Shown: positions 43,000 to 51,655 of the stretch, piece by piece | Layout of the letters: every line of letters begins with the position of its first letter | How positions within the stretch are numbered: position 1 is the stretch's first letter | Program-made: the position numbers and the translations under genes | Origin: Roseateles noduli | GTDB taxonomy: Bacteria > Pseudomonadota > Gammaproteobacteria > Burkholderiales > Burkholderiaceae_C | DNA length: 64,000 nucleotides | Direction: 5' to 3' | Assembly (NCBI GenBank): GCA_002205125.1 | Contig: NIOE01000019.1 | Span: 1 to 64,000, forward strand | The notes under the pieces: generated by a model | What the model was told of the DNA's origin: nothing | Databases searched by the model: none | The model's input: the letters and a program-made list of their open reading frames with translations, nothing else

Positions 43000-45151
43000 T
43001 CCGCCGCGGAGTTCGCTGAAGACGGTGTTCTTCTGGCTGACCTTCTTCGTCCTGGCCCTGCTGGTCGTGGCCACCAGCAGCCTGGCCACGCGGGTCTACC
43101 GCGTCGAGGGGGCGCAGGACCTGGAGATCGTCGAGGCTGCCGCCGCGTCGCGCGATGCGGGTCCGGAGGTGCCCCGCCTGGAGGGCGTCGTCCTGGCCCG
43201 CGAGGGCGCGTTCGCGCTTCCGCATCTCTACGACGTCAGCCAGTCGGACGGCTTGAAGCGGGCGAGATTCCGCATCGACCTGGACCGGTATCTCGCGCAT
43301 CCGGCGCCGTGCTGCGACGCCCGCGCGGGCTACCGCGGGGATTCGCGGATTCCCGGCACCAGCCTGCTGATCAGCCAGGCCCTGGACGGCATGGACGTCT
43401 ACCTGAACGGCGTCTGGGTCGCCGGCCTGCCGAAGTCGACGGCGCAGGCGCGCTACAAGTGGTACCGCCCGCTGCAGGTGCCGCTGGCGCGCAGCCTCGT
43501 GCGGCCCGAAGGCAATGTCCTCACCGTCGAGCTCACCACCTGGGACCGCCAGGTCCACATCGCGCCGGTCTACATCGGCGACCTCGACACCATCTCCTAC
43601 ATCGGCGAGCTGACGTTGTTCGTCGGCACCTCGCTTGCCAACGCCTCCAACGTGTTCTGTCTGCTGGCGGGCATGTTCATGCTGGGCGCCTGGCTGGCGA
43701 ACCGGCGCGAAGGCGCGGTGTTCCTGCATGCAGGCGCCACGACGGTGCTGTGGTCGGTGCTGTTCTCGCTGGTGCTGCTGCCCTATGTCCCGGCCGCGAT
43801 GGTGCCGCTGTGGCTCTGGGCGCAGTACGCCTGCATCGGGGGCGTCGTCGTCGTGCTGACGCTGTTCATCTTCGCCTTCGTCGATGAGCCGCTGGGGCGG
43901 GGCGGGACGCTGGCGCTGTTCGGCGCGGCCGCCTTCGCCGCAGCCACTTATCCGCTGCTGGGATCGCGCGGGCGCGAGTGGCTGGACGCCTACTGGCTGC
44001 CGGTGCTGCTCGTGTTCCATCTCTACGCCTGTTCGCGGCTGGCGCTGCACGTCGCGCGGACGCGCTCGCGCACGGCCATGTCGCTGCTGTTCCAGTCGGT
44101 GCTGGCCCAGGTCTTCGCGCTGCGGGACCACAACGCCGTGCGGGAACTCGTGTCCTTCCCGATGCCGGACGCGGGCTGGTCGCTGTCGCACCTGCTGGTC
44201 ACGCCCATCTATCTGAGTCACCTGAGCGTGCCGCTGCTGCTGTTCGTCGTCGCGCAGATCCTGCTGACGAAGTTCCAGGCGAACGTGAAGCGCGTGCGCG
44301 ACCACAACCGCATCCTCACCGAGACGCTGCAGCAGCGCGAGCGCGAGCTGGCGATCAGCTACAACCGCCAGCGCGAGATGGAGACCGAATCCGCCGCGCA
44401 GGCCGAGCGCGACCGCATCTATCGCGACCTGCACGACGGCATCGGCTCCAAGCTGGTCACGACGCTGTTCAGCGTGCGCGATCGCGACATCGACCACGAC
44501 CGCCTCGAGCGCGGCCTGCTGGACGCACTGAAGGACCTGCGCGAGATCATTTCGGTCACGGAGGTCCATGAGCAGCGCACCCTTCACGACATCCTGTTCA
44601 CCTACTGCAGCAACCTGGACGAGTCGCTCAGCCGGGCCGACTTCCAGATCGAATACGACATTTCCGAAGGACCCGACATCGTGCTGCTGGCCGACCTCTC
44701 CAAACAAGTGATGCGCATCGTCGAGGAGTCCGTCGCCAACACCATCAAGTACGCGAATGCGAGCCGGCTCTCGATCCGCATGACGGTGCTGCACGGCGAA
44801 CGGCTGGAGGTGCTGATCGAGGACAACGGCCAGCCCGGCGCCGCGCAGCGGGAGGCGCAGTCTCAGGTTGACGAGGAGTCGGATCTCGAGGCGGAGGAGG
44901 GGGGCGAGCTGGACGCGAACGCGCATGCAGGCGGCCGCGGCGGGGCGTCGCCCCGGGGCGGCGGCACCGGTCTGGCCGGGCTTCGCCGCCGCGCTGAACG
45001 GATAGGCGCGGACTTCCGTTTCGAACGCACGCCGCAAGGCGCCAGGACCTCGTTGAGCCTTCCTTTGACCGTTTCGGTCCCCCGGGATCCAGCAAACGAG
45101 TCGGTCACCGACTGTTCCCAGTCGGAAAGCGCTGCATTGCCACTGAGCTGA
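42992..45151 (+). CDS. 7TM (7TMR-DISM-like) sensor histidine kinase, NarX/DegS-type
   Basis: The 719-aa kinase begins with one transmembrane helix (residues about 10-32) and an extracytoplasmic sensing domain (about 35-215) containing DVYLNGVWVAGLPKS. Six or seven further helices (about 215-430), a coiled coil and a HisKA_3 box RIYRDLHDGIGSKLVTTL with H481 follow, then the ATPase N-box EESVANTIKYANAS (N583) and GGGTGLAGLRRRAERIGADF. Between the EDNGQPG and GGGTGLAGL motifs there is an unusual acidic/Gly-rich insertion of about 40 residues. It is co-translated with the response regulator. The signal is unknown. Confidence 0.9.
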   Translation: MSSPPRSSLKTVFFWLTFFVLALLVVATSSLATRVYRVEGAQDLEIVEAAAASRDAGPEVPRLEGVVLAREGAFALPHLYDVSQSDGLKRARFRIDLDRYLAHPAPCCDARAGYRGDSRIPGTSLLISQALDGMDVYLNGVWVAGLPKSTAQARYKWYRPLQVPLARSLVRPEGNVLTVELTTWDRQVHIAPVYIGDLDTISYIGELTLFVGTSLANASNVFCLLAGMFMLGAWLANRREGAVFLHAGATTVLWSVLFSLVLLPYVPAAMVPLWLWAQYACIGGVVVVLTLFIFAFVDEPLGRGGTLALFGAAAFAAATYPLLGSRGREWLDAYWLPVLLVFHLYACSRLALHVARTRSRTAMSLLFQSVLAQVFALRDHNAVRELVSFPMPDAGWSLSHLLVTPIYLSHLSVPLLLFVVAQILLTKFQANVKRVRDHNRILTETLQQRERELAISYNRQREMETESAAQAERDRIYRDLHDGIGSKLVTTLFSVRDRDIDHDRLERGLLDALKDLREIISVTEVHEQRTLHDILFTYCSNLDESLSRADFQIEYDISEGPDIVLLADLSKQVMRIVEESVANTIKYANASRLSIRMTVLHGERLEVLIEDNGQPGAAQREAQSQVDEESDLEAEEGGELDANAHAGGRGGASPRGGGTGLAGLRRRAERIGADFRFERTPQGARTSLSLPLTVSVPRDPANESVTDCSQSESAALPLS

Positions 45152-45223
45152 GCCATCGAACGTTTGGCCGATCCTGGAAATACTGACGTCCCGCCCGGGC
45201 ATCCGGGTCTGTCGACGATTTCC

Positions 45224-46330
45224 ATGGCCACGCAATCTTCCCGACCCTCCCGCAGCGGCGTTACGGTAGCCCGGCTGCTGATCCAACCCGATCCTGCCTG
45301 CGCCCGTTTTGCGCGTCAGCCCATCATCGACGGGTCCGTCGAGCCGATGGGGCAGGAACTGTGCTTCCGCTGGAGCGCCGGCATGCGCCGCGCGCCGCCG
45401 CCCAGCGCCTACGCGACCAGCCTGCTGCTGAGCCAGTCCCTGCTGGACGGCGGCATGGCGCACCGCCGCCCCGGCTGCCTGTTCGTCGAGATGGACGCGG
45501 CGACCCTGCTCAGTCCGATCGCGGACGTTCTCTGCGGCACGCTGGGCGCCATCCAGATCCCCCTGGGCGTGCCGGTCCAGGAAACGCTGACCCGCCGGAT
45601 CGCGCAACTGCACGCGCGGGGCTACCGCTTCGCCCTGGCGGGGATGGTGACGCCGGACGATCCACGCACCGTCTGGCTGCCGATGACCTCGTTCGTGAAG
45701 CTGGACGTGTCGCTCGCGCCGGTGAGCGCCTGGGCCCCGGTCCAGGAACTCGCGCGCCGGGCCCAGGCGACGCTGATTGCCGACCGCATGACAGAGCCTG
45801 GCGACTACCTGCGCCTCAAGGCGCTGGGCGTGCGCTACTTCCAAGGGGACCTGCTGATGCCGCCCCAGGAGGAATCGCCGCGGGCGCTGCCGAGCTGCGA
45901 CCTGGACGTGCTGGGACGCCTGTTCCGGCTGATGCGTCACGGCGTGCCGAACGAGGCGCTGGCCCTGACCGCCTCCTCGGATCCGGCGCTGGTCATCCGG
46001 CTGCTGATGCTGCATCGCCTGCACGCCGGGCGGGCGCGTCCGCCGGCGACCTTGACCGAAACGCTGGCGGGTCTGCCGGAGCCGGTGCTGGTCGGCTGGC
46101 TGCATGTGCTGCGCAGCAGCACCTTCGACCTGACGCCGAGCACGCAGAGCTGGTCGCACGCGGTGCGGGAGCAGATCCACAACTACCGCGCACGGCTGAT
46201 CGGCGCACGCGTGTGCTGCAGCCCGGCGGAGCTGGAGGCCAAGGTCTTCGATCTGTACCGCCGGCTGTGCTCGCGCGAGCCCGCGGGGCCGGCGCCCTGG
46301 TCCCTGGGTGAGTCGTCCGGAAAGGTCTGA
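45224..46330 (+). CDS. Degenerate EAL-HDOD (YuxH-like) signalling protein
   Basis: The 368-aa protein resembles EAL-HDOD proteins. The N-terminal half has FARQPIIDGSVEPMGQELCF, FVEMDAATLL, FVKLDVSLAP and LIADRMTEPGDYLRLKALGV followed by RYFQGDLLMPP, the EAL-fold scaffold with its catalytic acidic residues largely replaced. The C-terminal half has HDOD-like helices (LGRLFRLMRHGVPNEALALT, DPALVIRLLMLHRLHAGRAR). It is unlikely to hydrolyse cyclic-di-GMP but may bind it or act by protein contact. ATG 45224 is preferred; a TTG at 45164 is open in frame. It follows the sensor kinase by 72 bases and may be part of the same signalling unit. Confidence 0.72.
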   Translation: MATQSSRPSRSGVTVARLLIQPDPACARFARQPIIDGSVEPMGQELCFRWSAGMRRAPPPSAYATSLLLSQSLLDGGMAHRRPGCLFVEMDAATLLSPIADVLCGTLGAIQIPLGVPVQETLTRRIAQLHARGYRFALAGMVTPDDPRTVWLPMTSFVKLDVSLAPVSAWAPVQELARRAQATLIADRMTEPGDYLRLKALGVRYFQGDLLMPPQEESPRALPSCDLDVLGRLFRLMRHGVPNEALALTASSDPALVIRLLMLHRLHAGRARPPATLTETLAGLPEPVLVGWLHVLRSSTFDLTPSTQSWSHAVREQIHNYRARLIGARVCCSPAELEAKVFDLYRRLCSREPAGPAPWSLGESSGKV

Positions 46331-46381
46331 GGGATCGCGATCCGACCCGACCGGACCCGACGGTAACGGGCCAAGAACGAA

Positions 46382-46404
46382 GAAGCCCCGCAAGGCGGGG
46401 CTTC
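46382..46404. terminator. Bidirectional terminator between the EAL-HDOD and isomerase genes
   Basis: GAAGCCCCGC and GCGGGGCTTC form a perfect 10-bp stem with a 3-base AAG loop between converging genes. Confidence 0.8.
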
Positions 46405-46428
46405 GAAGGGTCCAGTCGTCGGAGACGG

Positions 46429-46962
46429 TCAGTGGATCGGCTCGTCCGGTCCCGGCCCGCCGGGGAGACCGGTGGCCACGCTGAAGCCTGAATCGCCCAG
46501 CGTGCCGACTTCGAGCTCTTCCTCGGTGGCCTCGCGCACGTCGTGCACGGTCACGTGGATGCGCAGGCCGACGCCTGCCAGCGGGTGGTTGCCGTCCAGC
46601 ACCACGTGTTCCGGATAGACCTCGGTGACGGTGTAGATGCGGTCGGCCGGCATGTCCGGCGTCGACGCGCCTTCGGGCAGTCCCTCGAACTGCATGCCGA
46701 CATCGACGTTCTCGGGGAAGACCTCGCGCGGCTCGAAACAGACCAGGGCGCTGTCGTAGTCGCCGAAGGCGTCCTCGGGCTCCAGCGCCACGCTGACTTC
46801 ATCGCCGGCGATCTTGTCGACCAGCGCTTCCTCGACCTTCGTGAACAGGTCCTGGCCGCCGTAAAAGAACTCCATCGGCGGGTCCAGCACCTCGACGGAT
46901 TGGCCTTGGGCGTCCTCGAGTCTCCAGGTCAGGGAGACGACGCAGGGGGCAGTGATTTGCAT
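46429..46962 (-). CDS. FKBP-type peptidyl-prolyl isomerase, SlyD-like
   Basis: The 177-aa cytoplasmic isomerase/chaperone has the SlyD layout: VVSLTWRLEDAQGQSVEVLD, PMEFFYGGQDLFTKVEEALV, GDEVSVALEPEDAFGDYD, then the inserted flap domain and NHPLAGVGLRIHVTVHDVRE. The His/Cys-rich nickel tail of E. coli SlyD is absent; the C-terminus is Gly/Pro-rich. It is divergent from the hydroxylase gene across 29 bases. Confidence 0.9.
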   Translation of the reverse strand: MQITAPCVVSLTWRLEDAQGQSVEVLDPPMEFFYGGQDLFTKVEEALVDKIAGDEVSVALEPEDAFGDYDSALVCFEPREVFPENVDVGMQFEGLPEGASTPDMPADRIYTVTEVYPEHVVLDGNHPLAGVGLRIHVTVHDVREATEEELEVGTLGDSGFSVATGLPGGPGPDEPIH

Positions 46963-46991
46963 CGCGCAATTCTCTCAGACAATCCCCGCCC

Positions 46992-48233
46992 ATGAGTTCC
47001 ACGTCCAAGTCCCCCCAGACCGTCCCGTCCCCCTCGGCCCGCGTCAGACCTGCCAGATCCGCAAGAGGTGCGGCATCCGCGGCTGATGCCGCCAGCGCCT
47101 CCGGCATCGACATCGCCGCGAAGCTGCCGCTGCTCGGCCACCTGAGCCCCTCGCAGTTCATGAAGCGCCATTGGCAGAAGCAGCCGCTGCTGGTGCGCCA
47201 GGCGCTGCCCGGCGTGGTGCCGCCCATCGATCGCGTGGGCCTGGCGCGCCTGGCGGCCAGCGACGAGGTCGAATCGCGGCTCGTGTCGCAGCAGGACGGC
47301 GACCGCTGGTCGATGCGTCAGGGGCCGATCGCCAAGCTGCCGGCCTGGAGCAAGCCGCAGTGGACGCTGCTGGTGCAGGGGCTGGATCTTCACGTCGAAC
47401 CGGCGCAGGCGCTGCTGAGCCGTTTCCGCTTCATCCCGGAAGCGCGCCTGGACGACCTGATGCTGTCGTATGCCAGCGAGGGCGGCGGTGTCGGCCCGCA
47501 TTTCGATTCCTACGACGTGTTCCTGATCCAGGTCAGCGGCCGCCGTCACTGGCGCATCGGCCGCCTGGGCGTGTCGACCACCGGCGCGCTGCGCGAGGAC
47601 CTGCCGCTGAAGGTGCTGGCGGACTTCGAGCCGGAGCAGGAGTTCGTGCTCGAACCCGGCGACATGCTCTATCTGCCGCCGGGCTGGGCGCACGACGGCG
47701 TGGCGGTGGGCGGTGACTGCATGACTGCCTCGGTGGGCTTCCGCTCGCCGTGGCGCAGCGAACTGGCCAATGAGTTGCTGGTCCGACTGACCGACGATGA
47801 AGAAGCGCCGCGCGGCGACCGGATGTACATGGATCCCCGCCAGACGGCCACCGGCGAACCGGGCCGCATTCCCGAGGCGCTCACGACCTTCGCGCGCGAG
47901 GCGGTCCTGAGGGCCGCGTCGCAGCCGCTGGCGCTGGAGCGCGCACTCGGCGAGGCGCTCACCGAGCCCAAGCCCAAGGTCTTCTTCGAACCGGGCGAGG
48001 CGTTGCCGGCGGGGCAGGGCGCGCGCTTGAGCGCCCGCTCCCGCATGCTCTACGACGCCGCGCATGTCTTCATCAATGGACAATCGTTCCGGGCCGGCGG
48101 ACGCGACGCGACGTTGATGCGCCGCATGGCGGACCGCCGCGCACTGACCGCTGCCGAGGTCGCCAGGCTGAGCGACGGCGCACGCGACTTGCTCGATCAA
48201 TGGACCGAGGACGGCTGGGTCCTGCCCGCTTGA
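46992..48233 (+). CDS. Cupin/JmjC 2-oxoglutarate oxygenase (RoxA/YcfD ribosomal L16 hydroxylase type)
   Basis: The 413-aa Fe(II)/2-oxoglutarate dioxygenase has the LGHLSPSQFMKRHWQKQPLL entry segment and the metal-binding HxD in GVGPHFDSYDVFLIQVSGRR, with the distal His in LPPGWAHDGVAVGGDCMT. The C-terminal winged-helix-like dimer domain follows. YcfD/RoxA hydroxylates an arginine of ribosomal protein L16. The N-terminal 40 residues are Ser/Ala-rich and probably disordered; no strong ribosome site is seen at ATG 46992, so a later start is possible. Confidence 0.88.
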   Translation: MSSTSKSPQTVPSPSARVRPARSARGAASAADAASASGIDIAAKLPLLGHLSPSQFMKRHWQKQPLLVRQALPGVVPPIDRVGLARLAASDEVESRLVSQQDGDRWSMRQGPIAKLPAWSKPQWTLLVQGLDLHVEPAQALLSRFRFIPEARLDDLMLSYASEGGGVGPHFDSYDVFLIQVSGRRHWRIGRLGVSTTGALREDLPLKVLADFEPEQEFVLEPGDMLYLPPGWAHDGVAVGGDCMTASVGFRSPWRSELANELLVRLTDDEEAPRGDRMYMDPRQTATGEPGRIPEALTTFAREAVLRAASQPLALERALGEALTEPKPKVFFEPGEALPAGQGARLSARSRMLYDAAHVFINGQSFRAGGRDATLMRRMADRRALTAAEVARLSDGARDLLDQWTEDGWVLPA

Positions 48234-48307
48234 ACCCCGCCCGGCCTCAACTGCCTGTCTACCTCACCCGCTCAAGCCACCCGCACTTGCCACAGGAGGA
48301 GCTCGAC

Positions 48308-48832
48308 ATGTCGTCGGAACCCACCCCGCCCGAAGGTCTGAAGCCTGGACTCGTCGACTCTCCCGCGGAGGTCCGGCAAATGCTGCGGCAAGCGCTGCAG
48401 CTGTCGGCGGAGCAGGGCGGACGCGAGCTGTGCTGGATGGACGCGGACTTCGCCGACTGGCCGCTGTCCGAGTCCGGCCTGCTGGATGCGCTGCACCGCT
48501 GGGCGCTGCCGCACCGCAGGTTGCGGCTGCTGGCGAACAACGACTACGAGACCTTGCGTCGCGTCCATCCTCGTTTCGTCCAGTGGCGCCAGACCCACGA
48601 TCACGTGGTCCAGGCGCGCGCGGTCGATCCGGCCGACCTTGCCGAGCGCAGCACCCCCGCGCCCATGGGGCTGCTGCTGGCACCCGGATTGCTGACATTG
48701 AAGCTGTGGACGCCGGCCCGGGCCTCACTTTCGCTGCACGACACCCGGGAAGAGGCCATGGCACGCGAGTGGTTTGACGCTATTGAGCAACGTTCTGTCG
48801 ACTCGTTCGCCAGCAGCACCCTAGGCTTGTAA
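48308..48832 (+). CDS. Conserved hypothetical cytoplasmic protein
   Basis: The 174-aa protein has no signal peptide or membrane helix. Features include SAEQGGRELCWMDADFADWP, LHRWALPHRRLRLLANNDYE and REEAMAREWFDAIEQRSVDS. I recognise no named domain; such proteins often follow the hydroxylase gene in relatives. A strong AGGAGG site precedes ATG 48308, 75 bases after the hydroxylase stop, suggesting a two-gene operon. The stop codon lies inside the inverted repeat at 48827-48843. Confidence 0.75.
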   Translation: MSSEPTPPEGLKPGLVDSPAEVRQMLRQALQLSAEQGGRELCWMDADFADWPLSESGLLDALHRWALPHRRLRLLANNDYETLRRVHPRFVQWRQTHDHVVQARAVDPADLAERSTPAPMGLLLAPGLLTLKLWTPARASLSLHDTREEAMAREWFDAIEQRSVDSFASSTLGL

Positions 48833-48858
48833 GGAGATTACAAACTGGCGTCTATAAT
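48827..48858 (+). promoter_or_regulatory. Dyad and -10 box before the small lipoprotein gene
   Basis: TTGTAA-GGAGA-TTACAA (48827-48843) is a perfect 6-bp dyad, and a consensus TATAAT stands at 48853-48858. Together they look like an operator and promoter at the head of an AT-rich leader of about 125 bases. No clear -35 at ideal spacing is present. Confidence 0.5.
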
Positions 48859-48910
48859 CATTGGCTAGGCGAGGGAAGCGCTCGAGGTTTCTCACGTCTT
48901 GGTCTGCTGA

Positions 48911-48955
48911 AGTTGTACTTGTCATCTGGTACGACTTCATTAATTACCGGTAATT
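48911..48955 (+). other. Structured 5' leader of the small lipoprotein gene
   Basis: AAGTTGTAC (48911-48919) can pair with GTACGACTT (48930-48938) over 9 bp with one G-U pair, and a perfect 14-bp palindrome AATTACCGGTAATT follows (48942-48955). Both lie in the presumed untranslated leader, before the TTGAGGA ribosome site. They may be regulatory RNA structure or protein sites. Confidence 0.4.
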
Positions 48956-48988
48956 GATTGTTCGTCTAAAAGTTACTTGAGGACAAGT

Positions 48989-49189
48989 ATGAAAAAGTCG
49001 ATCCTGTTGGCCTCCCTGCTGGCCGTTGTTGCCCTGACCGCTTGCGGCAAGAAGGAAGAAGTCGTCGCTCCCGTGGCGACCCCGGCTCCGGAAGCTTCGG
49101 CTCCGGCCGTTGAAGCCTCGGCCCCGGCCGTGGAAGCTTCGGCTGCCGCTTCCGACGCTGCTGCGCCCGCTTCGGCCGCCAGCAACTAA
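48989..49189 (+). CDS. Small Ala/Pro-rich lipoprotein
   Basis: The 66-aa protein has a lipoprotein signal, MKKSILLASLLAVVALTAC, with lipobox LTAC. The mature part is short and built of EVVAPVATPAPEASAPAVEA-like Ala/Pro/Glu/Ser repeats, including two copies of the block APAVEAS. No catalytic features. It is possibly abundant, given its own consensus -10, structured leader, GAGGA ribosome site and very strong terminator. Function unknown. Confidence 0.8.
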   Translation: MKKSILLASLLAVVALTACGKKEEVVAPVATPAPEASAPAVEASAPAVEASAAASDAAAPASAASN

Positions 49190-49208
49190 GACGATCACTC
49201 GTCCAGAG

Positions 49209-49240
49209 AAAGCCGCAAGGGTTCGCCCTTGCGGCTTTTT
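49209..49240 (+). terminator. Strong rho-independent terminator after the small lipoprotein gene
   Basis: AAAGCCGCAAGGG and CCCTTGCGGCTTT form a perfect 13-bp stem on a TTCG loop. TTTTTCTTT follows. Confidence 0.95.
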
Positions 49241-49374
49241 CTTTGTCTGCGCGCTTTGCCCGCGTCGTCGGTGTCTCTCTGGCCGCTGGTATTAGAGTGG
49301 AGTTTGTCAGGCTCCGCCGAAGCGAATGCGGTCGACGCCGCGCGCTGAATGCCAGGTCATGAAGCTGCCAATGA

Positions 49375-49400
49375 AAAACGCCACCCGGAGGTGGCGTTTT
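49375..49400 (-). terminator. Terminator after bamC
   Basis: AAAACGCCACC and GGTGGCGTTTT form a perfect 11-bp stem with a 4-base loop, with T-rich sequence on both strands. It is 47 bases past the bamC stop. The interval 49241-49374 holds nothing recognisable. Confidence 0.85.
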
Positions 49401-49446
49401 GTTTTGCGCAAACTGATGGCGTACGGTGGTCCGCCATCGAGTGGGA

Positions 49447-50607
49447 TCAGCGCACGTCTTCCATCAGCAGTTGCAGGATGCGCTTGGCCATCTCGTTGGT
49501 CTGCTGTTGACCCTTGTCGTCCAGGATCATGACGGTGGACGTCGTGCCCTCGGTCTTGACCGAGACGCGGTAGCGCACCGCGGTGGACGCGCTGGTCGCG
49601 CCGAACAGGCGCTGGAAGAAGTTGGGTTCTTCCTTGCCGGCCTGATTGGGGTCGGCGTAGCGCAGGAAGAACAGGCCCTGCTTGCGGTCCCGGTCCTCGA
49701 TGGTGAAGCCGTGGCGGTCCAGCGACTGGCCGACCCGGCGCCAGGCGCGGTCGAAGTCCTCGTTGATCTTGAGCTGGTCCGGCACGTCCGCCAGCGAACG
49801 CGGCGCGTTGCCGCGCGGTGCTTCGGCGAACGACGGCGCCGGCTGCTGCGCGGTCGCGACCATGGTCTTGGCGTCTTCTTCCTTGCCGCCGAGCTTGAGC
49901 ATCAGGCGCGAGGTCATCTCGGCTTCCAGCTCCGGATCGGACGGGCGGGGCTGCCAGCCGGTCTCGTCGCGCTGCGAGTTCGTGTAGACCTCGACCAGGC
50001 CGCGGTGCGTCACGTAGATGTCGGTGCCGCCCTGGTCGTTGCGCTCCAGGCGGGTGCGGTACTTGTCGCGCTCGCCGGTCGAGTACAGCGAATCCAGCAG
50101 CGATCCCAGCGTCTTGCGGATGAAGTCCTGCGGCAGCTTGGCCTTGTTCTCGGCCCAGTTGGTCTCCATCAGGCCGACGTTCTGGTCCTCGGTCTCGATG
50201 GTGAAACCGCGGTCCTGCCAGAAGCTCTTGACCTGCGGCCAGACCTGCTCGGGCGGCAGGGCGCTGTGCAGCCAGCGGGCGTTGCCCAGGCGATGGAATT
50301 CGATCGTGCCGGCCTTGTCCAGCGCGACGGGCGCGCCCGCAGTGGCGACGGCCTGGCGCTGCGCGTTCGGCTGCGCGGCCATCTGCGCGGCGCTGATCGG
50401 GCCGGTGGGACGGTTCTCCTTGGGCAGCTGCGTCAGGTCCGGCGGCACGTCCAGGCCGGTGGTCTGCTTGGCCTGGGTGCGGTAGTCGACCTTGTCGCTG
50501 CTGGTGATGCTCTCGAACGTGCTGCACGCCGTCAGCGAGGCCAGCGCCATCAGGCAGGCCACGCGCACTGGAGTGGGCGCGCCGGATTCAGAAAGGGAAC
50601 GAGTCAC
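49447..50607 (-). CDS. bamC: Outer-membrane assembly lipoprotein BamC
   Basis: The 386-aa BAM-complex lipoprotein has lipobox SLTAC in its signal (RVACLMALASLTAC), then the unstructured N-terminal segment ending in TTGLDVPPDLTQLPKENR, a BamC hallmark. Two helix-grip domains follow (ARWLHSALPPEQVWPQVKSF and FDRAWRRVGQSLDRHGFTIE). It is 82 bases downstream of dapA on the same strand, the classical dapA-bamC arrangement. Confidence 0.93.
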   Translation of the reverse strand: MTRSLSESGAPTPVRVACLMALASLTACSTFESITSSDKVDYRTQAKQTTGLDVPPDLTQLPKENRPTGPISAAQMAAQPNAQRQAVATAGAPVALDKAGTIEFHRLGNARWLHSALPPEQVWPQVKSFWQDRGFTIETEDQNVGLMETNWAENKAKLPQDFIRKTLGSLLDSLYSTGERDKYRTRLERNDQGGTDIYVTHRGLVEVYTNSQRDETGWQPRPSDPELEAEMTSRLMLKLGGKEEDAKTMVATAQQPAPSFAEAPRGNAPRSLADVPDQLKINEDFDRAWRRVGQSLDRHGFTIEDRDRKQGLFFLRYADPNQAGKEEPNFFQRLFGATSASTAVRYRVSVKTEGTTSTVMILDDKGQQQTNEMAKRILQLLMEDVR

Positions 50608-50689
50608 GCTGGAGATCTCCGAGGTAGGTCGGTGCGGCCCGCGGCCGCTGAAGGAAAAGGGGCGGCCGGCGCGCGCCGGCCGGCAGTGA

Positions 50690-51571
50690 TTAGAGCAGGC
50701 CCGCGTCGCGCATGGCGCCTTCGACCAGATCCTGGCCGGCGGGCGTCAGCGGCGTCAGCGGCAGGCGCAGGTTGTTGGGGCAGCGGCCCAGCTTGTTCAG
50801 GGCCCACTTGCTCGGGGCGGGGCTGGGTTCGCAGAACAGCTGCTTGTGCAGCGGCAGCAGCTGGAAGTGCAGGGCGGTGGCCTCGCGCACGCGGCCTTCG
50901 ATCGCGGCCGTGCACATCTCGTGCATCGCCTTGGGCGCGATGTTGGCGGTGACGCTGACGGAGCCGCGGCCGCCCATGAGCATCATCGCGATGGCGGTCG
51001 CGTCGTCGCCGGAGTAGATGCCGAAGCCCTTGGGCGCATGCTTGATCAGCCAGGCGGCGCGCTCGACGTTGCCGGTCGCGTCCTTGATGCCGAACACGCC
51101 GGGCAGCGAGGCGCAGCGCAGCGTGGTCTCCACCGACATGTCCGCCACCGTGCGGCCGGGCACGTTGTACAGCATCATCGGGATGTCGACGGCCTCGGCG
51201 ATCGCCTTGAAGTGCTGGTAGATGCCTTCCTGCGACGGCTTGTTGTAGTAGGGGACGACCGACAGCGTGGCGTCGGCGCCGACCTGCTTGGCGAAGCGGC
51301 TCAGCTCGATGGCCTCGGCGGTGGCGTTGGCGCCGGTGCCGGCCAGGACCGGCTTGCGGCCCTTGACGTGCTCGACCGCGACGCGGATCACTTCGCGGTT
51401 CTCTTCCATCGTGACGGTCGGGGACTCGCCGGTCGTGCCGACGACGCCGATGACGTCCGTGCCCTGGTCGATGTGCCAGTCGATCAGGCTGCGCAGCCCA
51501 TCGAAGTCGATGCGGCCGTCTTCGTGCATCGGCGTGACCAGCGCGACGATGCTGCCAACAATTGCGTTCAT
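50690..51571 (-). CDS. dapA: 4-hydroxy-tetrahydrodipicolinate synthase
   Basis: The 293-aa aldolase-type enzyme condenses pyruvate and aspartate semialdehyde in lysine/diaminopimelate synthesis. Active-site segments are [24 protein letters not shown] (Tyr) and [12 protein letters not shown] (Schiff-base Lys). Length is typical. It is followed by bamC in the same orientation. Confidence 0.97.
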   Translation of the reverse strand: MNAIVGSIVALVTPMHEDGRIDFDGLRSLIDWHIDQGTDVIGVVGTTGESPTVTMEENREVIRVAVEHVKGRKPVLAGTGANATAEAIELSRFAKQVGADATLSVVPYYNKPSQEGIYQHFKAIAEAVDIPMMLYNVPGRTVADMSVETTLRCASLPGVFGIKDATGNVERAAWLIKHAPKGFGIYSGDDATAIAMMLMGGRGSVSVTANIAPKAMHEMCTAAIEGRVREATALHFQLLPLHKQLFCEPSPAPSKWALNKLGRCPNNLRLPLTPLTPAGQDLVEGAMRDAGLL

Positions 51572-51655
51572 GGAGGATTCCTCTGGATCGGCGGATTCTA
51601 CTGAAGCGCCGGGGCTCTTTCGGCGCTCATCCCCGGCGCTCGCGGGACGGCGCGC

